Below the pieces are notes generated by a model. The model was not told where the DNA came from and searched no databases. It saw only the letters and a program-made list of their open reading frames with translations. Of a stretch of DNA of 64,000 bases, positions 52,494-62,441 are shown in pieces. Made by a program: the position numbers and the translations under genes. How positions within the stretch are numbered: position 1 is the stretch's first letter; each line of letters begins with the position of its first letter. The stretch is from Pectinatus frisingensis (GTDB lineage Bacteria; Bacillota; Negativicutes; Selenomonadales; Selenomonadaceae): contig NZ_WIQU01000054.1 in the NCBI RefSeq assembly GCF_015732285.1, positions 1 to 64,000 of the forward strand, read 5' to 3'.

Positions 52494-53336
52494 TTAAAAT
52501 TCTTCATAAACTGCCGGATTTTGGTTGAAATTGCGGCCATTGGGTTTGGTAAGGCTGGATATACGCGTCATTTCATCATCAGTCAGTTGAAAATCAAATA
52601 TGGTGAGATTTTCAATTTGGTGAATCTGACTTGTGGCTTTGGGAATAGGCAGGGCCTTTAGCTGAATATGCCAGCGCAAGATAATTTGTGAGGCTGACTT
52701 GTTATGGTTTTGTGCAATGTCTGCGATGATATCATTCTTCACTAATGCTATGCCCCGACCAAGCGGACTCCAGGATTGTGTCACAATATTGTGGGTTTCA
52801 TCCCAGGTACGTTGGGGAGCCTGATTAAAATAAGGGTGTAGTTCGATTTGATTGATGCTGGGGCATACATCTGTTTCGGCTATTAATTGATTAATATGTT
52901 CCGGTAAAAAATTGCAGACACCGATGGAGCGGATATAACCTCTTTTTTTTGCTTCAATTAGTGCACGCCAAGCATCAACATATTTATTGACACGGGGATT
53001 TGGCCAGTGGATTAAATATAAATCATAGTAATCAACACCGGTGCGGTATAGTGATTCTTCGATGGTTGACAAGGCTTCATGATATTCATGGTGGCGCCCG
53101 GGTAGTTTGGAACAAAGAAATAATTGGTCGCGGGGAACAGAACTTTCCCTGACAGCGCGGCCAAGAGTTCCTTCATTTTCATAATTAAAGGCAGAATCAA
53201 GCAGACGATAACCAACGTCAATGGCATCTTTTATGGCTGTGACACCTGAGGCTCCTTCTAATTTATAGGTACCAAAACCTATTGCCGGTATCTGCAGGCC
53301 ATCATTTAAAAGAATGGTGGGAACAGTGTTGGACAT
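52494..53336 (-). CDS. Aldo/keto reductase
   Basis: A 280-residue NADPH-dependent carbonyl reductase of the AKR5-like group. Catalytic tetrad residues are visible: Asp in DSAFNYENE, Tyr in the same block, Lys in FLCSKLPG and His in LYLIHWPNP. IGVCNFLPEHINQL, NQIELHPYFNQ and LPIPKATSQIHQIENL (the NADPH-binding Lys/Ser) follow. ATG 53336 is preceded by AGAGGTG; six codons further upstream are open without a site. Substrate unknown (glyoxals and keto-aldehydes are common). Confidence 0.93.
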   Translation of the reverse strand: MSNTVPTILLNDGLQIPAIGFGTYKLEGASGVTAIKDAIDVGYRLLDSAFNYENEGTLGRAVRESSVPRDQLFLCSKLPGRHHEYHEALSTIEESLYRTGVDYYDLYLIHWPNPRVNKYVDAWRALIEAKKRGYIRSIGVCNFLPEHINQLIAETDVCPSINQIELHPYFNQAPQRTWDETHNIVTQSWSPLGRGIALVKNDIIADIAQNHNKSASQIILRWHIQLKALPIPKATSQIHQIENLTIFDFQLTDDEMTRISSLTKPNGRNFNQNPAVYEEF

Positions 53337-53458
53337 AATGCACACCTCTTTCATTTTTTAGTGTTTTTCTGATGTCTAAATAAACCCGCTGTATTTCAAG
53401 TTAATAGCCTGAAAGCAGCGGGTATCAAGTGTTGAGTAAGGACGTATGAGATAAAATA

Positions 53459-53761
53459 TTACGCGGTTTTGGGTAATTGATTCCAAAGACGGCGGAAGGC
53501 ACCTTTTTGTGCTTCCGGCGTGCGTATGATTTTCTTTTCTAATTCTTCAGCAGTTTTTATTGGACGAACGGCAGCATATAAATCATCAAGTGTTTTAAAA
53601 TCTTCCATTCGCAATGAATTTAGATAAGCGTACTCAGGGATGGCATCCATTTTTTTGTGCAAACGATCACGATAGGCATCAGCGTTAGGATTGTGAACGC
53701 CGTTTACTATTGCTGCCGTTTCCTTTAAATCGAGCATTTCACGCATAGAATCACTCATCAT
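53459..53761 (-). CDS. Small helical hypothetical protein
   Basis: A 100-residue soluble protein with AGAGGAG upstream of its two adjacent ATG codons. I do not recognise it. It is charged and helical, with DAYRDRLHKKMDAIPEYAYL and KTAEELEKKIIRTPEAQK as main segments, no Cys, no signal peptide. It lies 122 bases upstream of the aldo/keto reductase on the same strand and may share its transcript. Confidence 0.65.
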   Translation of the reverse strand: MMSDSMREMLDLKETAAIVNGVHNPNADAYRDRLHKKMDAIPEYAYLNSLRMEDFKTLDDLYAAVRPIKTAEELEKKIIRTPEAQKGAFRRLWNQLPKTA

Positions 53762-53889
53762 AGCTATATCAAACTCCTCTTTATTACTTAATACATTAAT
53801 TATACTGCGCTATTTTTGCAGGTGCAATAGTTATTAGATTTTGCATCAGATGATAATTATTGCATGACAAAAGTTTAATACAATAAAAT

Positions 53890-53918
53890 AGCAGCTTTGC
53901 TGTTAGCAGCAAAACAGC
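53890..53918 (-). terminator. Terminator of the mannitol operon
   Basis: TTTGCTG / CAGCAAA core with imperfect outer pairs; on the minus strand TATTTTATTG follows. It lies 9 bases after mtlD. A T-run is also present on the + strand. Confidence 0.6.
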
Positions 53919-53926
53919 TTTTTTTA

Positions 53927-55081
53927 TTAGTTTTTGTTCATTTTATTATAAGCAATAACTATTTTATTGAACAGCGTATCATTAGGTGTAATTTCAGAGT
54001 ATTTTTGTATGGCTTGTTTAATATCATTGTTTTTAATAAAAGATTGTATTTCGACAGCTTGTTCATCTTCAGCATAATCGAATAAATAAGCGGCAGCAAC
54101 AGCCTTTACCAAATGGTCGTTTTTCAGGCCGTAGTTTTCAGTCAGCATTGCCGGACCTATTAGGCGGTCATTCCTACTGAGTTTTCTTATCGGTGAACGG
54201 CCAACACGCGTCACTTCATCGTGTAAGTCTTTAAGAGAAATACGTTTCAGGATTTTTTGGATAAATGATTCTAGTTCATCCATCTTGAAAGGAAACTTTT
54301 TAGTCATCATCAAAGCTGATTCACGCATTACTGCTAAGACATCGGTGTGAATTTCTTTATTATTTAACGCATCATATATAGTAGGCAGCTTATGATAATA
54401 GCCAAGATATGCTGCAGTGGCATGTCCGCAATTGAACACATAAAGTTTTCTTTCTAAATACATGCCTAGATTATCAGCGTATTCAGCACCCTTTATTGGC
54501 TGGCTGGACGGATCCTTGAGTTTATTTTTTTCGATGACCAGTTCAAAGGATGTTTCTATTTGGGGAATGCGAATGCCGTCCTGTTCAGTGCTGAGAGCGA
54601 TGCGGTCAACAGCTACATTGGGAAAACAACCAATGGAATCCAATGCTTGTTCCGATAAAGGCGTTTTACATTCCATTAGAGCTTTTTTGAGTATATCAGT
54701 AGCATAAAAAGCATTTTCACATGATAAAATGTTTACTTTTTCCTTGTGCTGGATAATGCGCTGCTTGAGACCTTTAGCTAAAGTACCGGCGATTTTTGGT
54801 AAATTATCTACACAGACAGAAGTAGTGATGATATCTGCATCAACGATGGAGGCGATAGCTTTATCTTCATCGGTTATAGGTGAGACGGCACATACTTTGT
54901 CAATAACTTCTTTACGATAATTATCATTTATTATATAAATGTCATAAGTATGGGCCTTATTTATATAATCAACTGTATGCTTGTCCACTTCGATAAAAGT
55001 GATGTCAAAGCCGGAATTGTGGAGTAGTTCTCCTATAAATCCGCGGCCAATATTACCAGCACCAAAATGTACTGCTTTCAT
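53927..55081 (-). CDS. mtlD: Mannitol-1-phosphate 5-dehydrogenase
   Basis: Oxidises mannitol 1-phosphate to fructose 6-phosphate with NAD. The 384-residue protein has the N-terminal AVHFGAGNIGRGFIGELL NAD motif, LSCENAFYATDILK, the catalytic Lys region VIEKNKLKDP, and FNCGHATAAYLGY. AGGAGGAG precedes the ATG. It follows mtlA in the operon, separated by 77 bases that contain a perfect hairpin. Confidence 0.96.
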   Translation of the reverse strand: MKAVHFGAGNIGRGFIGELLHNSGFDITFIEVDKHTVDYINKAHTYDIYIINDNYRKEVIDKVCAVSPITDEDKAIASIVDADIITTSVCVDNLPKIAGTLAKGLKQRIIQHKEKVNILSCENAFYATDILKKALMECKTPLSEQALDSIGCFPNVAVDRIALSTEQDGIRIPQIETSFELVIEKNKLKDPSSQPIKGAEYADNLGMYLERKLYVFNCGHATAAYLGYYHKLPTIYDALNNKEIHTDVLAVMRESALMMTKKFPFKMDELESFIQKILKRISLKDLHDEVTRVGRSPIRKLSRNDRLIGPAMLTENYGLKNDHLVKAVAAAYLFDYAEDEQAVEIQSFIKNNDIKQAIQKYSEITPNDTLFNKIVIAYNKMNKN

Positions 55082-55105
55082 TGTGAACTCCTCCTGATGG
55101 TTATG

Positions 55106-55143
55106 CTTAAATTCAGGCGGTGGACATACTGCCTGAATTTAAG
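55106..55143 (-). other. Intercistronic hairpin between mtlA and mtlD
   Basis: CTTAAATTCAGGC / GCCTGAATTTAAG, perfect 13-base arms with a 12-base loop and no T-run on the operon strand. It may stabilise or process the mtlA message, or lower mtlD expression. Confidence 0.6.
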
Positions 55144-55158
55144 TTTAAACCGGTTTAA

Positions 55159-57048
55159 TTATTTTGTAAATAAATCAAAGATTTCTTGAGCGGTTTTTGC
55201 ATTTTTTAGCATGTCGGCCGCGTGTTCATTTTCATCAAGCATTGTGGCGATATTGGCAAGGATTGTCAGATGTTCATTACCTATACCGGCAATACCAATG
55301 ACAATATAGGCTGTTTCGTCATCAAATTTGACACCCTGCGGAAACTGCAGGACAGAAAGGCCGGAAGCTTTTATATCACTTTTAGCGGAGTTTTCACCAT
55401 GTGGAATGGCAACACCCTTGCCAATGTATGTGCTCACTTGTTCTTCACGGTGCAGCATAGCTTTGACGTATGCTTTATCTACATATCCTCCATCGACAAG
55501 AATTTGACCGGCCATTTTTATAGCTTCATCGCGTGACACGCTAGTCAATCCAATTTTGATATTGCTGAGTTTAAGCAAATTTTTATTAAAATTAGAGGAT
55601 TTAGGAGTGTCGGCAGATATATTACTTTGGGTTATTCCGGCACTTTTTATTCTGTCGATTAAAATATCAAAAACATTATTCTGTAGAAAATCAGTTACAA
55701 AAATATGTTCAGCTTGCGGTGAGGCTTTTTTTGCGCGTTCAGCAAGTTTTTCGTGTGATACTACTATTTGGGCATCAGCCGGTATGTTTTCAATAGCACA
55801 ATTAGTAATTGAGATTTGAGGATAGCCGGCCTTTTTAAATTTATTTCTCAAAGCGCTGGCACCCATTGCGGAAGAACCCATTCCGGCGTCACAGGCATAA
55901 ATAATTTTTTTAATTTGGGCTCCATTGATAATAGTTTCATTTTCGAATACTTTGCCGCGATTTTTCATGGCCTGCATACTGGTTTGGGCAGTTTCCAGTG
56001 AACCCTCGCTGTCGGTATCTTTGGATGATTTTAAGATTATTGATGAAATTATAAAAGAAACGACTGTAGCAGCTGTAACAGCCGCTATATTAGCAAAGTA
56101 GGCACCTTTAGGTGTCATTGCCAATACGGCAAAGATGCTTCCAGGAGATGCAGGAGCAATAAGGCCGCCATTTAAAAGATGAAGAGTGAATACTCCTGTC
56201 ATACCAGCAGGAATCAAAGCGATAAGGAGAAGCGGCTTCATTAATACATATGGAAAATATATTTCGTGAATACCACCGAGAAAGTGAATAATTATGGCAC
56301 CGGGTGCGGAACCTTTAGCTGCACCCTTACCAAATAAACAAAAAGCAAGCAGCATGCCAAAACCTGGACCGGGATTGGCTTCAATCAGGAAGAATAATGA
56401 TTTGCCAAAAGTCTGTGATTCCTGAACTCCGATAGGAGTGAAAATACCGTGATTGATAGCATTATTTAGAAATAGTATTTTGCCCGGTTCCACAAGAATG
56501 GAAACCAGAGGAATGAGATTGACATTGACAAGAAATTCTACTGCAGTCCGCAGAACATTGTTAAGGGCAAGTACTACGGGTCCGATGACCATGTAAGCAA
56601 TTACTGCTAATATAGCTCCCAGGATACCGGCAGAGAAGTTATTGACAAGCATTTCAAAACCGGCAGGAATACTTTCTTCAAAGGCGTCATCAAATTTTTT
56701 GATGCACCAGCCGCCAAAGGGACCCATTATCATGGCTCCTAAAAACATTGGGATATCGGCACCGGCTATTACACCGGCTGTGGCTATTGCACCGACAACA
56801 CCGCCACGGTGACCATAAATGGCGCGACCACCGCTATAACCGATCAATAGTGGAATCAGCCATTGTACCATTGGACCACTGGCTTTGGCAAGGTAAGCAT
56901 TAGGTGTCCAACCAGTAGGAATGAATAATGCAGTTAATAACCCCCAGGCGATGAATGCGCCGATGTTTGGCATTACCATGCCACTTAAAAAACGGCCAAA
57001 TACCTGAACTTTTTCTTGCAGGGGATTGCTGTTTGTAGTTTCAGACAT
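55159..57048 (-). CDS. mtlA: Mannitol PTS enzyme IICBA
   Basis: Membrane transporter that imports and phosphorylates mannitol. The 629-residue chain has the full order IIC (residues 1 to about 340, many helices, GRAIYGHRGGVVGAIATAG and FGGIHEIYFPYVLM-type segments such as GGIHEIYFPY), IIB (from about 375, active Cys in IYACDAGMGSSAMGAS) and IIA (from about 485, active His in VAIPHGENSAKSDI). In many Firmicutes IIA is a separate protein; here all domains are fused as in E. coli. GGAGG precedes the ATG. It lies between mtlR and mtlD. Confidence 0.96.
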   Translation of the reverse strand: MSETTNSNPLQEKVQVFGRFLSGMVMPNIGAFIAWGLLTALFIPTGWTPNAYLAKASGPMVQWLIPLLIGYSGGRAIYGHRGGVVGAIATAGVIAGADIPMFLGAMIMGPFGGWCIKKFDDAFEESIPAGFEMLVNNFSAGILGAILAVIAYMVIGPVVLALNNVLRTAVEFLVNVNLIPLVSILVEPGKILFLNNAINHGIFTPIGVQESQTFGKSLFFLIEANPGPGFGMLLAFCLFGKGAAKGSAPGAIIIHFLGGIHEIYFPYVLMKPLLLIALIPAGMTGVFTLHLLNGGLIAPASPGSIFAVLAMTPKGAYFANIAAVTAATVVSFIISSIILKSSKDTDSEGSLETAQTSMQAMKNRGKVFENETIINGAQIKKIIYACDAGMGSSAMGASALRNKFKKAGYPQISITNCAIENIPADAQIVVSHEKLAERAKKASPQAEHIFVTDFLQNNVFDILIDRIKSAGITQSNISADTPKSSNFNKNLLKLSNIKIGLTSVSRDEAIKMAGQILVDGGYVDKAYVKAMLHREEQVSTYIGKGVAIPHGENSAKSDIKASGLSVLQFPQGVKFDDETAYIVIGIAGIGNEHLTILANIATMLDENEHAADMLKNAKTAQEIFDLFTK

Positions 57049-57131
57049 AGTTTAAACCTCCGTATTAATTATATAACTGATATTTTCGGGAAATGTATAA
57101 GTTATATATAGTTTTTATGAACATAAATTGA

Positions 57132-59237
57132 TTATTTCAGTAACGAATTGATTTTTTTCCGCAGGAAATTCTTAAGGATGTTTTCCAAAGTCAGTTTGAT
57201 TTCTGGTTTGCTATTATTGGTTATAACAGAAGCAAACAGCCAATTTTCAACTAATGCCTCAGTTATTGCTCCCATTGTTTCAGCATTTTCTTTTTTATCA
57301 TCATCGGGAATGATCATTATAATAGAAGCAACAAATTGGTCAGAATTCTTGACGAGTTCAGGTTTTATTTTCACGATAGCAAAATGTGGATAACTGACAT
57401 TAGTACGACAATGCAGCAATATGATTTTTTGTTCATGCAGATAAGTGCTGCCGTATTTTTCTCGCTCGAAAAGTGCCTGCATAATCGTCTGTGGAGTAGC
57501 TTTACTGTCTTTTATAGCAAAACTTATTCGGTTGATAATATGCGCAGTATTGATACTGGTGAAATCATCAAGGAAAACAAATGTATTTAATATATTTAGT
57601 ATGGCCTGCTGATAATGCATCATGTGATTTATAATTTCGGTGAGTGAAAACTGTCGACTGCAGGAGCCTATATTTCTTTTGGCAGTATATTTGAGCTTTG
57701 CCAGAAAAGTGTTTATCAACTGAATGTCTTCCTGCTTTAACAAAGCATTGATCACTAATACCGGTACCGGGGCATTGGTAATAGGAACGGTGGATAGAAT
57801 GAAATCAATTTGCCGTTTATTTAGTTCTTGTGTGTCAAACCGCAGTGCAGAAATGATATCCATTATTTGAATATTATTAAACTCATGTTTTATTCTCGAT
57901 GCCAATAATTTTGAAGATCCTAATCCTGTAGGACAGGCGATAGCTGCATGGTATTTTATATTTGAATCGGATTGAATATTTTCGAGAGCGGCACCTAAAT
58001 GCATGGCAATATAAGCAATTTCTGATTCGGGGATACGTGTATCGACCACTTTTTGCAATACAGTGCAGCAGATTTGACTGAGCTGCATAAGTGATGCGTA
58101 GTTTTCCTTAATGTCTTCCAAAAGAGGGTTACGAATATCCATTCCCATTTTTAAACGACTTATTGAGGGACCAAGGTGGTTTACCAGGCCAATGAGCAGT
58201 TTTTCATTGTTATCTAATTTTTTACCAGTTTCAGCTTGAGCAATTTTTATGATTTTTTTAGCCAGCTGAACCAGCTGAAAATTAGGAATAAATGGTGTGC
58301 TGCCAGTGTAGTACTGATTGCGTGTACCCAGGAGATGCATGGCTATATAGCCTATTTCCTCAACGGGAACTTTAATGGCAAAAATTTGTTCTATTGACTT
58401 TGCTATTCGACGGCTTATTACAAATTCGTGTTTATCGGTGATATTTTTTAAAAAAGAGTCATCAAATGTTATTTTTTCCTTTTGGTTCATGCGTTGTATG
58501 GCCAAAGCAAGATGAATGAGCAAGCCTGCATAGGCATTATCGGAAAGTTTGAATGCTTCTTGTGATTCCATTTGGTGGATGACTGTTTCCAGTTTGCGAA
58601 GAATCTGTGTATCAACAAGATTCAGCAAACGCTGTGATGAATTATTCACCAAGTCTTTTTCATTGGAATCTTTTGCTAAAGTGTTGTGTAGAATTTCGAT
58701 TAGATCAGTTTCGTCGATGTTTTCGTAAATGTAATGCAATATGGCTTTACGAATATCTTTTTCCGAGCCGCTGACATATACACCTAAGCCTGGTTTGCGA
58801 ATAAGTGTAAGTCGATGGGAAGTAAACCAATTTTCAAGTTTATCAAGATCACTGCTTATAGTGCTTTCGGCAACATTTAAATGCAGGGCCAGTTCAAATA
58901 ATTTCATCGGTTGTTGATTTTGCAGAAGGCGTGCTGTCAGAAAACCAGTGCGTTCCTTCGGTTGATAGACTACTTTTTCCGGAACAGTGGAAAAAGTATC
59001 TTTGATATTATCGATTGTTTCTGTGCTGCCGGTTACGCGAATACCGACACCTTGCTTTTTATCCAATTGAACGGCGTATTCGCTTAGCAGTGAATCAATT
59101 TTAGGCAGCTCGCGGATGATCGTTTTCGGACTTACCTGTAGTTCAGCAGCAATGTCGCTGATAGTCATAAAATTTTTTTGTTTACATAAGATAAGAATGA
59201 TATTTTTTGTTCGTGGATTGATTTCTCCTTTATTCAA
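57132..59237 (-). CDS. mtlR: Mannitol operon transcriptional activator, PTS-regulated
   Basis: A 701-residue regulator of the BglG/MtlR family. Two N-terminal helix-turn-helix segments (SDIAAELQVSPKTIIREL and LFELALHLNVAESTISSDL) are followed by PRD1 and PRD2 (LLIHLALAIQRM, IGYIAMHLLG, LIGLVNHLGPSI, IAYIAMHLGAAL with regulatory His), a IIB-Gat-like domain (AIACPTGLGSSKLLASRI with Cys) and a C-terminal IIA-like domain. PTS phosphorylation of these His/Cys residues sets activity. Start TTG 59237 follows AGGAGG by 7 bases. Placed first in the operon, so it is probably autoregulated. Confidence 0.94.
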   Translation of the reverse strand: MNKGEINPRTKNIILILCKQKNFMTISDIAAELQVSPKTIIRELPKIDSLLSEYAVQLDKKQGVGIRVTGSTETIDNIKDTFSTVPEKVVYQPKERTGFLTARLLQNQQPMKLFELALHLNVAESTISSDLDKLENWFTSHRLTLIRKPGLGVYVSGSEKDIRKAILHYIYENIDETDLIEILHNTLAKDSNEKDLVNNSSQRLLNLVDTQILRKLETVIHQMESQEAFKLSDNAYAGLLIHLALAIQRMNQKEKITFDDSFLKNITDKHEFVISRRIAKSIEQIFAIKVPVEEIGYIAMHLLGTRNQYYTGSTPFIPNFQLVQLAKKIIKIAQAETGKKLDNNEKLLIGLVNHLGPSISRLKMGMDIRNPLLEDIKENYASLMQLSQICCTVLQKVVDTRIPESEIAYIAMHLGAALENIQSDSNIKYHAAIACPTGLGSSKLLASRIKHEFNNIQIMDIISALRFDTQELNKRQIDFILSTVPITNAPVPVLVINALLKQEDIQLINTFLAKLKYTAKRNIGSCSRQFSLTEIINHMMHYQQAILNILNTFVFLDDFTSINTAHIINRISFAIKDSKATPQTIMQALFEREKYGSTYLHEQKIILLHCRTNVSYPHFAIVKIKPELVKNSDQFVASIIMIIPDDDKKENAETMGAITEALVENWLFASVITNNSKPEIKLTLENILKNFLRKKINSLLK

Positions 59238-59297
59238 TTTTGGACCTCCTAATGATCATTTAGAAGTGGAATCACGCTACTTAATTAAGTTAATTTT

Positions 59298-59326
59298 ATT
59301 ATAAAAGATAATAAAGTGATATACAA
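59298..59326 (-). promoter_or_regulatory. Probable promoter of the mtlR-mtlA-mtlD operon
   Basis: Minus strand TTGTAT, 17-base spacer, TATAAT, about 60 bases before mtlR. Confidence 0.5.
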
Positions 59327-59528
59327 TCAAAAGACCTGTTGATAAGTACCAATCAATTGAGGACAAAATCGAATATAACAAAAAGGAGTTGACACACATA
59401 AACATTTTTATTCATAAATATATAGCAATTCCGTTCCCTTCACTCGTTTCTAAAAGAGCGGAAATAGGATATGTATCTTTATGAGGTTCAATGTTGTTTG
59501 TATGGCAACTCCATAGTTTGCTGCTATA

Positions 59529-60167
59529 TTATAATTTGTCGATATCTATTTGCGTGATGGTATTGACAAGAACATCAGCAATACTTAAATCTTGTTTACC
59601 GCTATTGGGATTTTGAAAACCGATGCAGGTCATACCGGCACGCTTGGCGGCTGTAGCACCGTTATGAGAATCCTCCAGGACAAAACAGTCCGACGGTAGG
59701 ACATCAAGACGTTTTGCTGCTGTAAGATATATATCGGGGGCCGGTTTACCATGTTCTACTTCATCACCACTTAACAAAAATTGAAAATAATTATTGAGGT
59801 TTAGATTGTTTATTATCACTTTGATGAACTCCATTGGTGAAGATGAAGCTACTGCTGTTGGGATAGAAGCTTTTTGCAGCTTGAGCAGCAATTCCGGAAT
59901 ACCGGTAATAGCCTCAAGGTGCATGCAGGATGTTCGTTCGATAAGTTGTCGGTCATATTTATTGACAGTATCTTCAACAGATATATTTAAGTTATAGTCT
60001 TTTTTCAAGTTATTAAATATATGTGTTATTGTGAGGCCGCACAGTGAATCAAGATATCTTTCATCGGGTATGATATTGAGGTCGTTGATTAAGTCTATGA
60101 CAATTTTGTTATGCAGTGGTTCACTGTCGATTATCACACCATCCATATCAAAAATAAAGGCCTTCAT
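59529..60167 (-). CDS. HAD-superfamily phosphatase, beta-phosphoglucomutase-like
   Basis: A 212-residue HAD hydrolase of subfamily IA. The nucleophile motif is FIFDMDGVIIDSEP, motif II is AVASSSPMEF, motif III Lys is in GKPAPDIYL, and motif IV is VLEDSHNGATAAKRAGM. The cap domain is helical, as in beta-phosphoglucomutase and sugar-phosphate phosphatases. ATG 60167 and TTG 60170 are both within reach of AGGAGG; ATG is preferred. Between mtl and glmS a sugar-phosphate substrate would fit, but this is only inferred. Confidence 0.9.
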   Translation of the reverse strand: MKAFIFDMDGVIIDSEPLHNKIVIDLINDLNIIPDERYLDSLCGLTITHIFNNLKKDYNLNISVEDTVNKYDRQLIERTSCMHLEAITGIPELLLKLQKASIPTAVASSSPMEFIKVIINNLNLNNYFQFLLSGDEVEHGKPAPDIYLTAAKRLDVLPSDCFVLEDSHNGATAAKRAGMTCIGFQNPNSGKQDLSIADVLVNTITQIDIDKL

Positions 60168-60207
60168 CAATAATTTAGTCCTCCTAATGGAATATTAAAA
60201 AACTAAA

Positions 60208-60235
60208 GGCTGCCGCATCAGTTACTGCGGCAGCC
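60208..60235 (-). terminator. Terminator of glmS
   Basis: GGCTGCCGCA / TGCGGCAGCC with an 8-base loop, then TTTAGTTTTTTAAT on the minus strand. Confidence 0.85.
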
Positions 60236-60312
60236 AGTAAAAAACCTGTTTTTGCAGATAGATTGTGAAACAACATAAAAGTATCCGCCAAAATATAGTA
60301 GATTAAAAATAA

Positions 60313-62142
60313 TTATTCAACAGTTACAGATTTTGCCAGATTACGCGGTTTATCGACATCACAGCCGCGGGTTATGGCTGTATAATAAGCTAGTAATTGA
60401 AGTGGAACAACTGTCAAAAGCGGAATCAGCAGTTCATCAGTAGCCGGAACTTTGATTACATGATCAACATATTTTATCAGTTCGGAATCATTTTCTGACG
60501 TTATGCCAATGACGATTGCGTCACGAGCTTTGATTTCTTTTATATTACTGATGGTTTTTTCATAAACACTTTTTTGTGTGGCTAGGGCAATAACTGGAAC
60601 CCCTTTGACAATGAGCGCCAGGGTACCATGTTTTAATTCGCCGGCAGCATAGGCTTCAGCGTGAATATATGAGATTTCTTTTAATTTCAATGCGCCTTCG
60701 AGAGCAACATTATAATCCAGCGATCGGCCAATAAAAAATACGTCTTCATTAAAACCATATTGTTTGGCGAATGTCTTAATTGGATCAGTATCTTCCAGTG
60801 TTCTGCTAATTTGGTCTGGCAGGGCACGTAATTGTGTAAGCAGCTGCTTAGTGCGATCAGCAGAGATACATTTTTTGATACCGGCCATGTACATGGCCAA
60901 CAGGAACATAGTTACAAGCTGAGTTGTATATGCTTTGGTTGATGCAACGGCAATTTCCGGGCCGGCCCAGGTATAAATCACCTCATCGGCCTCACGGGCA
61001 ATAGAAGATCCCACTACATTGGTTATAGCAAGTGTCTTGCCACCAAGCCGTTTAGTTTCTTTTAAAGCAGCCAGGGTGTCGATTGTTTCACCGGATTGGC
61101 TTATTACTATGACCAGGGTATGTTCGTCAATAATTGGTGAGCGGTAACGAAATTCGGAAGCAATGTCAACTTCCACCGGTATACGGACAAGTTTTTCGAT
61201 ATAATACTTACCTACGAGACCAGCATGATATGCCGTACCACAAGCAACAATGAAGATTTTGTGGAAAGAGTCAAGATATTCCCTATTCCATTTTAATTCA
61301 TCAAGGATTACTGATGAATTATCTTTGGCAATACGAGATATTATAGTGTCTCGCACAGCTTTAGGCTGTTCATGGATTTCTTTGAGCATAAAATGTTCGT
61401 AACCGCCCTTTTCGGCAGCTTCTGCATTCCAATTTACTTCAAAAACTTTTTTTGTTATGGGCAGACCTTCACGGTTGGTTATCCAGATAGAATCTTTTTT
61501 TACGACAGCGATTTCACCATCGTTTATTATATAATTACGACGTGTGTAACCAATAATGGCAGGAATATCTGAGGCAATAAAGTTTTCACCCTCACCAAGT
61601 CCAATGACCAATGGATTATCTTTTTTTGTGCAGATGAGTTTATCAGGATCTCTTCTGGACATAAATAAGAGAGAGTATGAACCTTCGATGCGTTTCAGGA
61701 CTTCACGTACCGCGGTTTCGAAATCACCATCATATAATTCTTCCAGCAGATGTACAGCTACTTCTGTATCTGTTTCCGAAAGAAATTTGTGGCCTCTGGC
61801 AATCAAATCTTCTTTCAGCTGCATGTAATTTTCGATTATGCCATTATGGACAACGGCAAAATCACCTTTACAGTCCATATGAGGATGGGCATTCACATCA
61901 GATGGACCACCATGAGTAGCCCAGCGAGTGTGTCCAATACCAATGGTACCTTTAGGTTCATGTCCTCTGATTTTTGCCTTTAAAGCGTCAAGGCGGCCAA
62001 CGCATTTTTCCAGATTTATCTTTTCACCGTCAAATACTGCAATACCAGCGGAATCATAACCACGATATTCAAGCTTGGTAAGCCCGTCAATAAGAAAGGG
62101 CTCTGCTTGTTTATTTCCAACATAACCAACAATACCACACAT
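60313..62142 (-). CDS. glmS: Glutamine-fructose-6-phosphate aminotransferase
   Basis: Makes glucosamine 6-phosphate, the entry to amino sugar and peptidoglycan synthesis. The 609-residue length is standard. The N-terminal nucleophile Cys follows the start (MCGIVGYVGN); the amidotransferase part has HTRWATHGGPS and HNGIIENY. Two SIS domains follow (CGTAYHAGLVGKYYIE, SQSGETIDTLAAL, STKAYTTQ, ELKHGTLALI), ending KSVTVE. The true start is ATG 62142, 8 bases after GGAGG; an apparently longer frame runs back into the glmS ribozyme and is not used. Confidence 0.97.
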   Translation of the reverse strand: MCGIVGYVGNKQAEPFLIDGLTKLEYRGYDSAGIAVFDGEKINLEKCVGRLDALKAKIRGHEPKGTIGIGHTRWATHGGPSDVNAHPHMDCKGDFAVVHNGIIENYMQLKEDLIARGHKFLSETDTEVAVHLLEELYDGDFETAVREVLKRIEGSYSLLFMSRRDPDKLICTKKDNPLVIGLGEGENFIASDIPAIIGYTRRNYIINDGEIAVVKKDSIWITNREGLPITKKVFEVNWNAEAAEKGGYEHFMLKEIHEQPKAVRDTIISRIAKDNSSVILDELKWNREYLDSFHKIFIVACGTAYHAGLVGKYYIEKLVRIPVEVDIASEFRYRSPIIDEHTLVIVISQSGETIDTLAALKETKRLGGKTLAITNVVGSSIAREADEVIYTWAGPEIAVASTKAYTTQLVTMFLLAMYMAGIKKCISADRTKQLLTQLRALPDQISRTLEDTDPIKTFAKQYGFNEDVFFIGRSLDYNVALEGALKLKEISYIHAEAYAAGELKHGTLALIVKGVPVIALATQKSVYEKTISNIKEIKARDAIVIGITSENDSELIKYVDHVIKVPATDELLIPLLTVVPLQLLAYYTAITRGCDVDKPRNLAKSVTVE

Positions 62143-62204
62143 ATACGATACCTCCAAAATAAAATAATTATTAAAGATGTATCTGCCAATCCTTAATTTT
62201 TGTA

Positions 62205-62326
62205 TTGTCCCACAAGTCACCTCGTGGTTTTGACAAATTTTGCGACCGGATTATAGCCGGGAGGCATCCGCTGAATATTCGACAACCTCTTCCTCGTCTT
62301 CTCACTTGATTGTGAGAGCCAGCGCT
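62205..62326 (-). ncRNA. glmS ribozyme
   Basis: Self-cleaving leader activated by glucosamine 6-phosphate. Minus-strand core elements are in the right order: TTA|GCGCTGG at the cleavage site (between 62326 and 62325), GACGAGGAAGAGGTTGTCGA, ATTCAGCGGATGCCTCCCGG, and the pseudoknot stem CCACGAGGTGACTTGTGG. They match the known glmS ribozyme consensus (AGCGCC, CGAGG...GAGGTTATCGA, GGCGGATGCCTCCCGGC). The glmS start follows about 60 bases later. Confidence 0.93.
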
Positions 62327-62401
62327 AAGCTGTATGCTTTTGCAGAACAAAGTCCTCCTTTTTGCTGTCTGATTTACGGCAGATTGTAGCAGACAAACAT
62401 A

Positions 62402-62438
62402 GAAGATACAAAAATAATATATTCATTTCTGTATCTTC
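62402..62438 (-). other. Hairpin in the glmS 5' leader
   Basis: GAAGATACA / TGTATCTTC arms around an AT-rich loop, located between the glmS promoter and the ribozyme cleavage site. It would end up in the 5' fragment released by ribozyme cleavage. Confidence 0.45.
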
Positions 62439-62441
62439 CAT

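Noticed and set aside
59412-59525. Open minus-strand frame of 37 codons ending YPISALLETSEGNGIAIYL-like residues, downstream of the HAD gene
   Set aside because: It reads like a protein C-terminus, but it has no start codon or ribosome binding site, overlaps the HAD stop region, and I cannot tie it to a family; it may be a gene remnant or chance.
62143-62220. Twenty-six extra N-terminal codons open in front of glmS
   Set aside because: They read through the 3' leader after the glmS ribozyme; GlmS must begin at Met-Cys for its nucleophile and has a good GGAGG site there.
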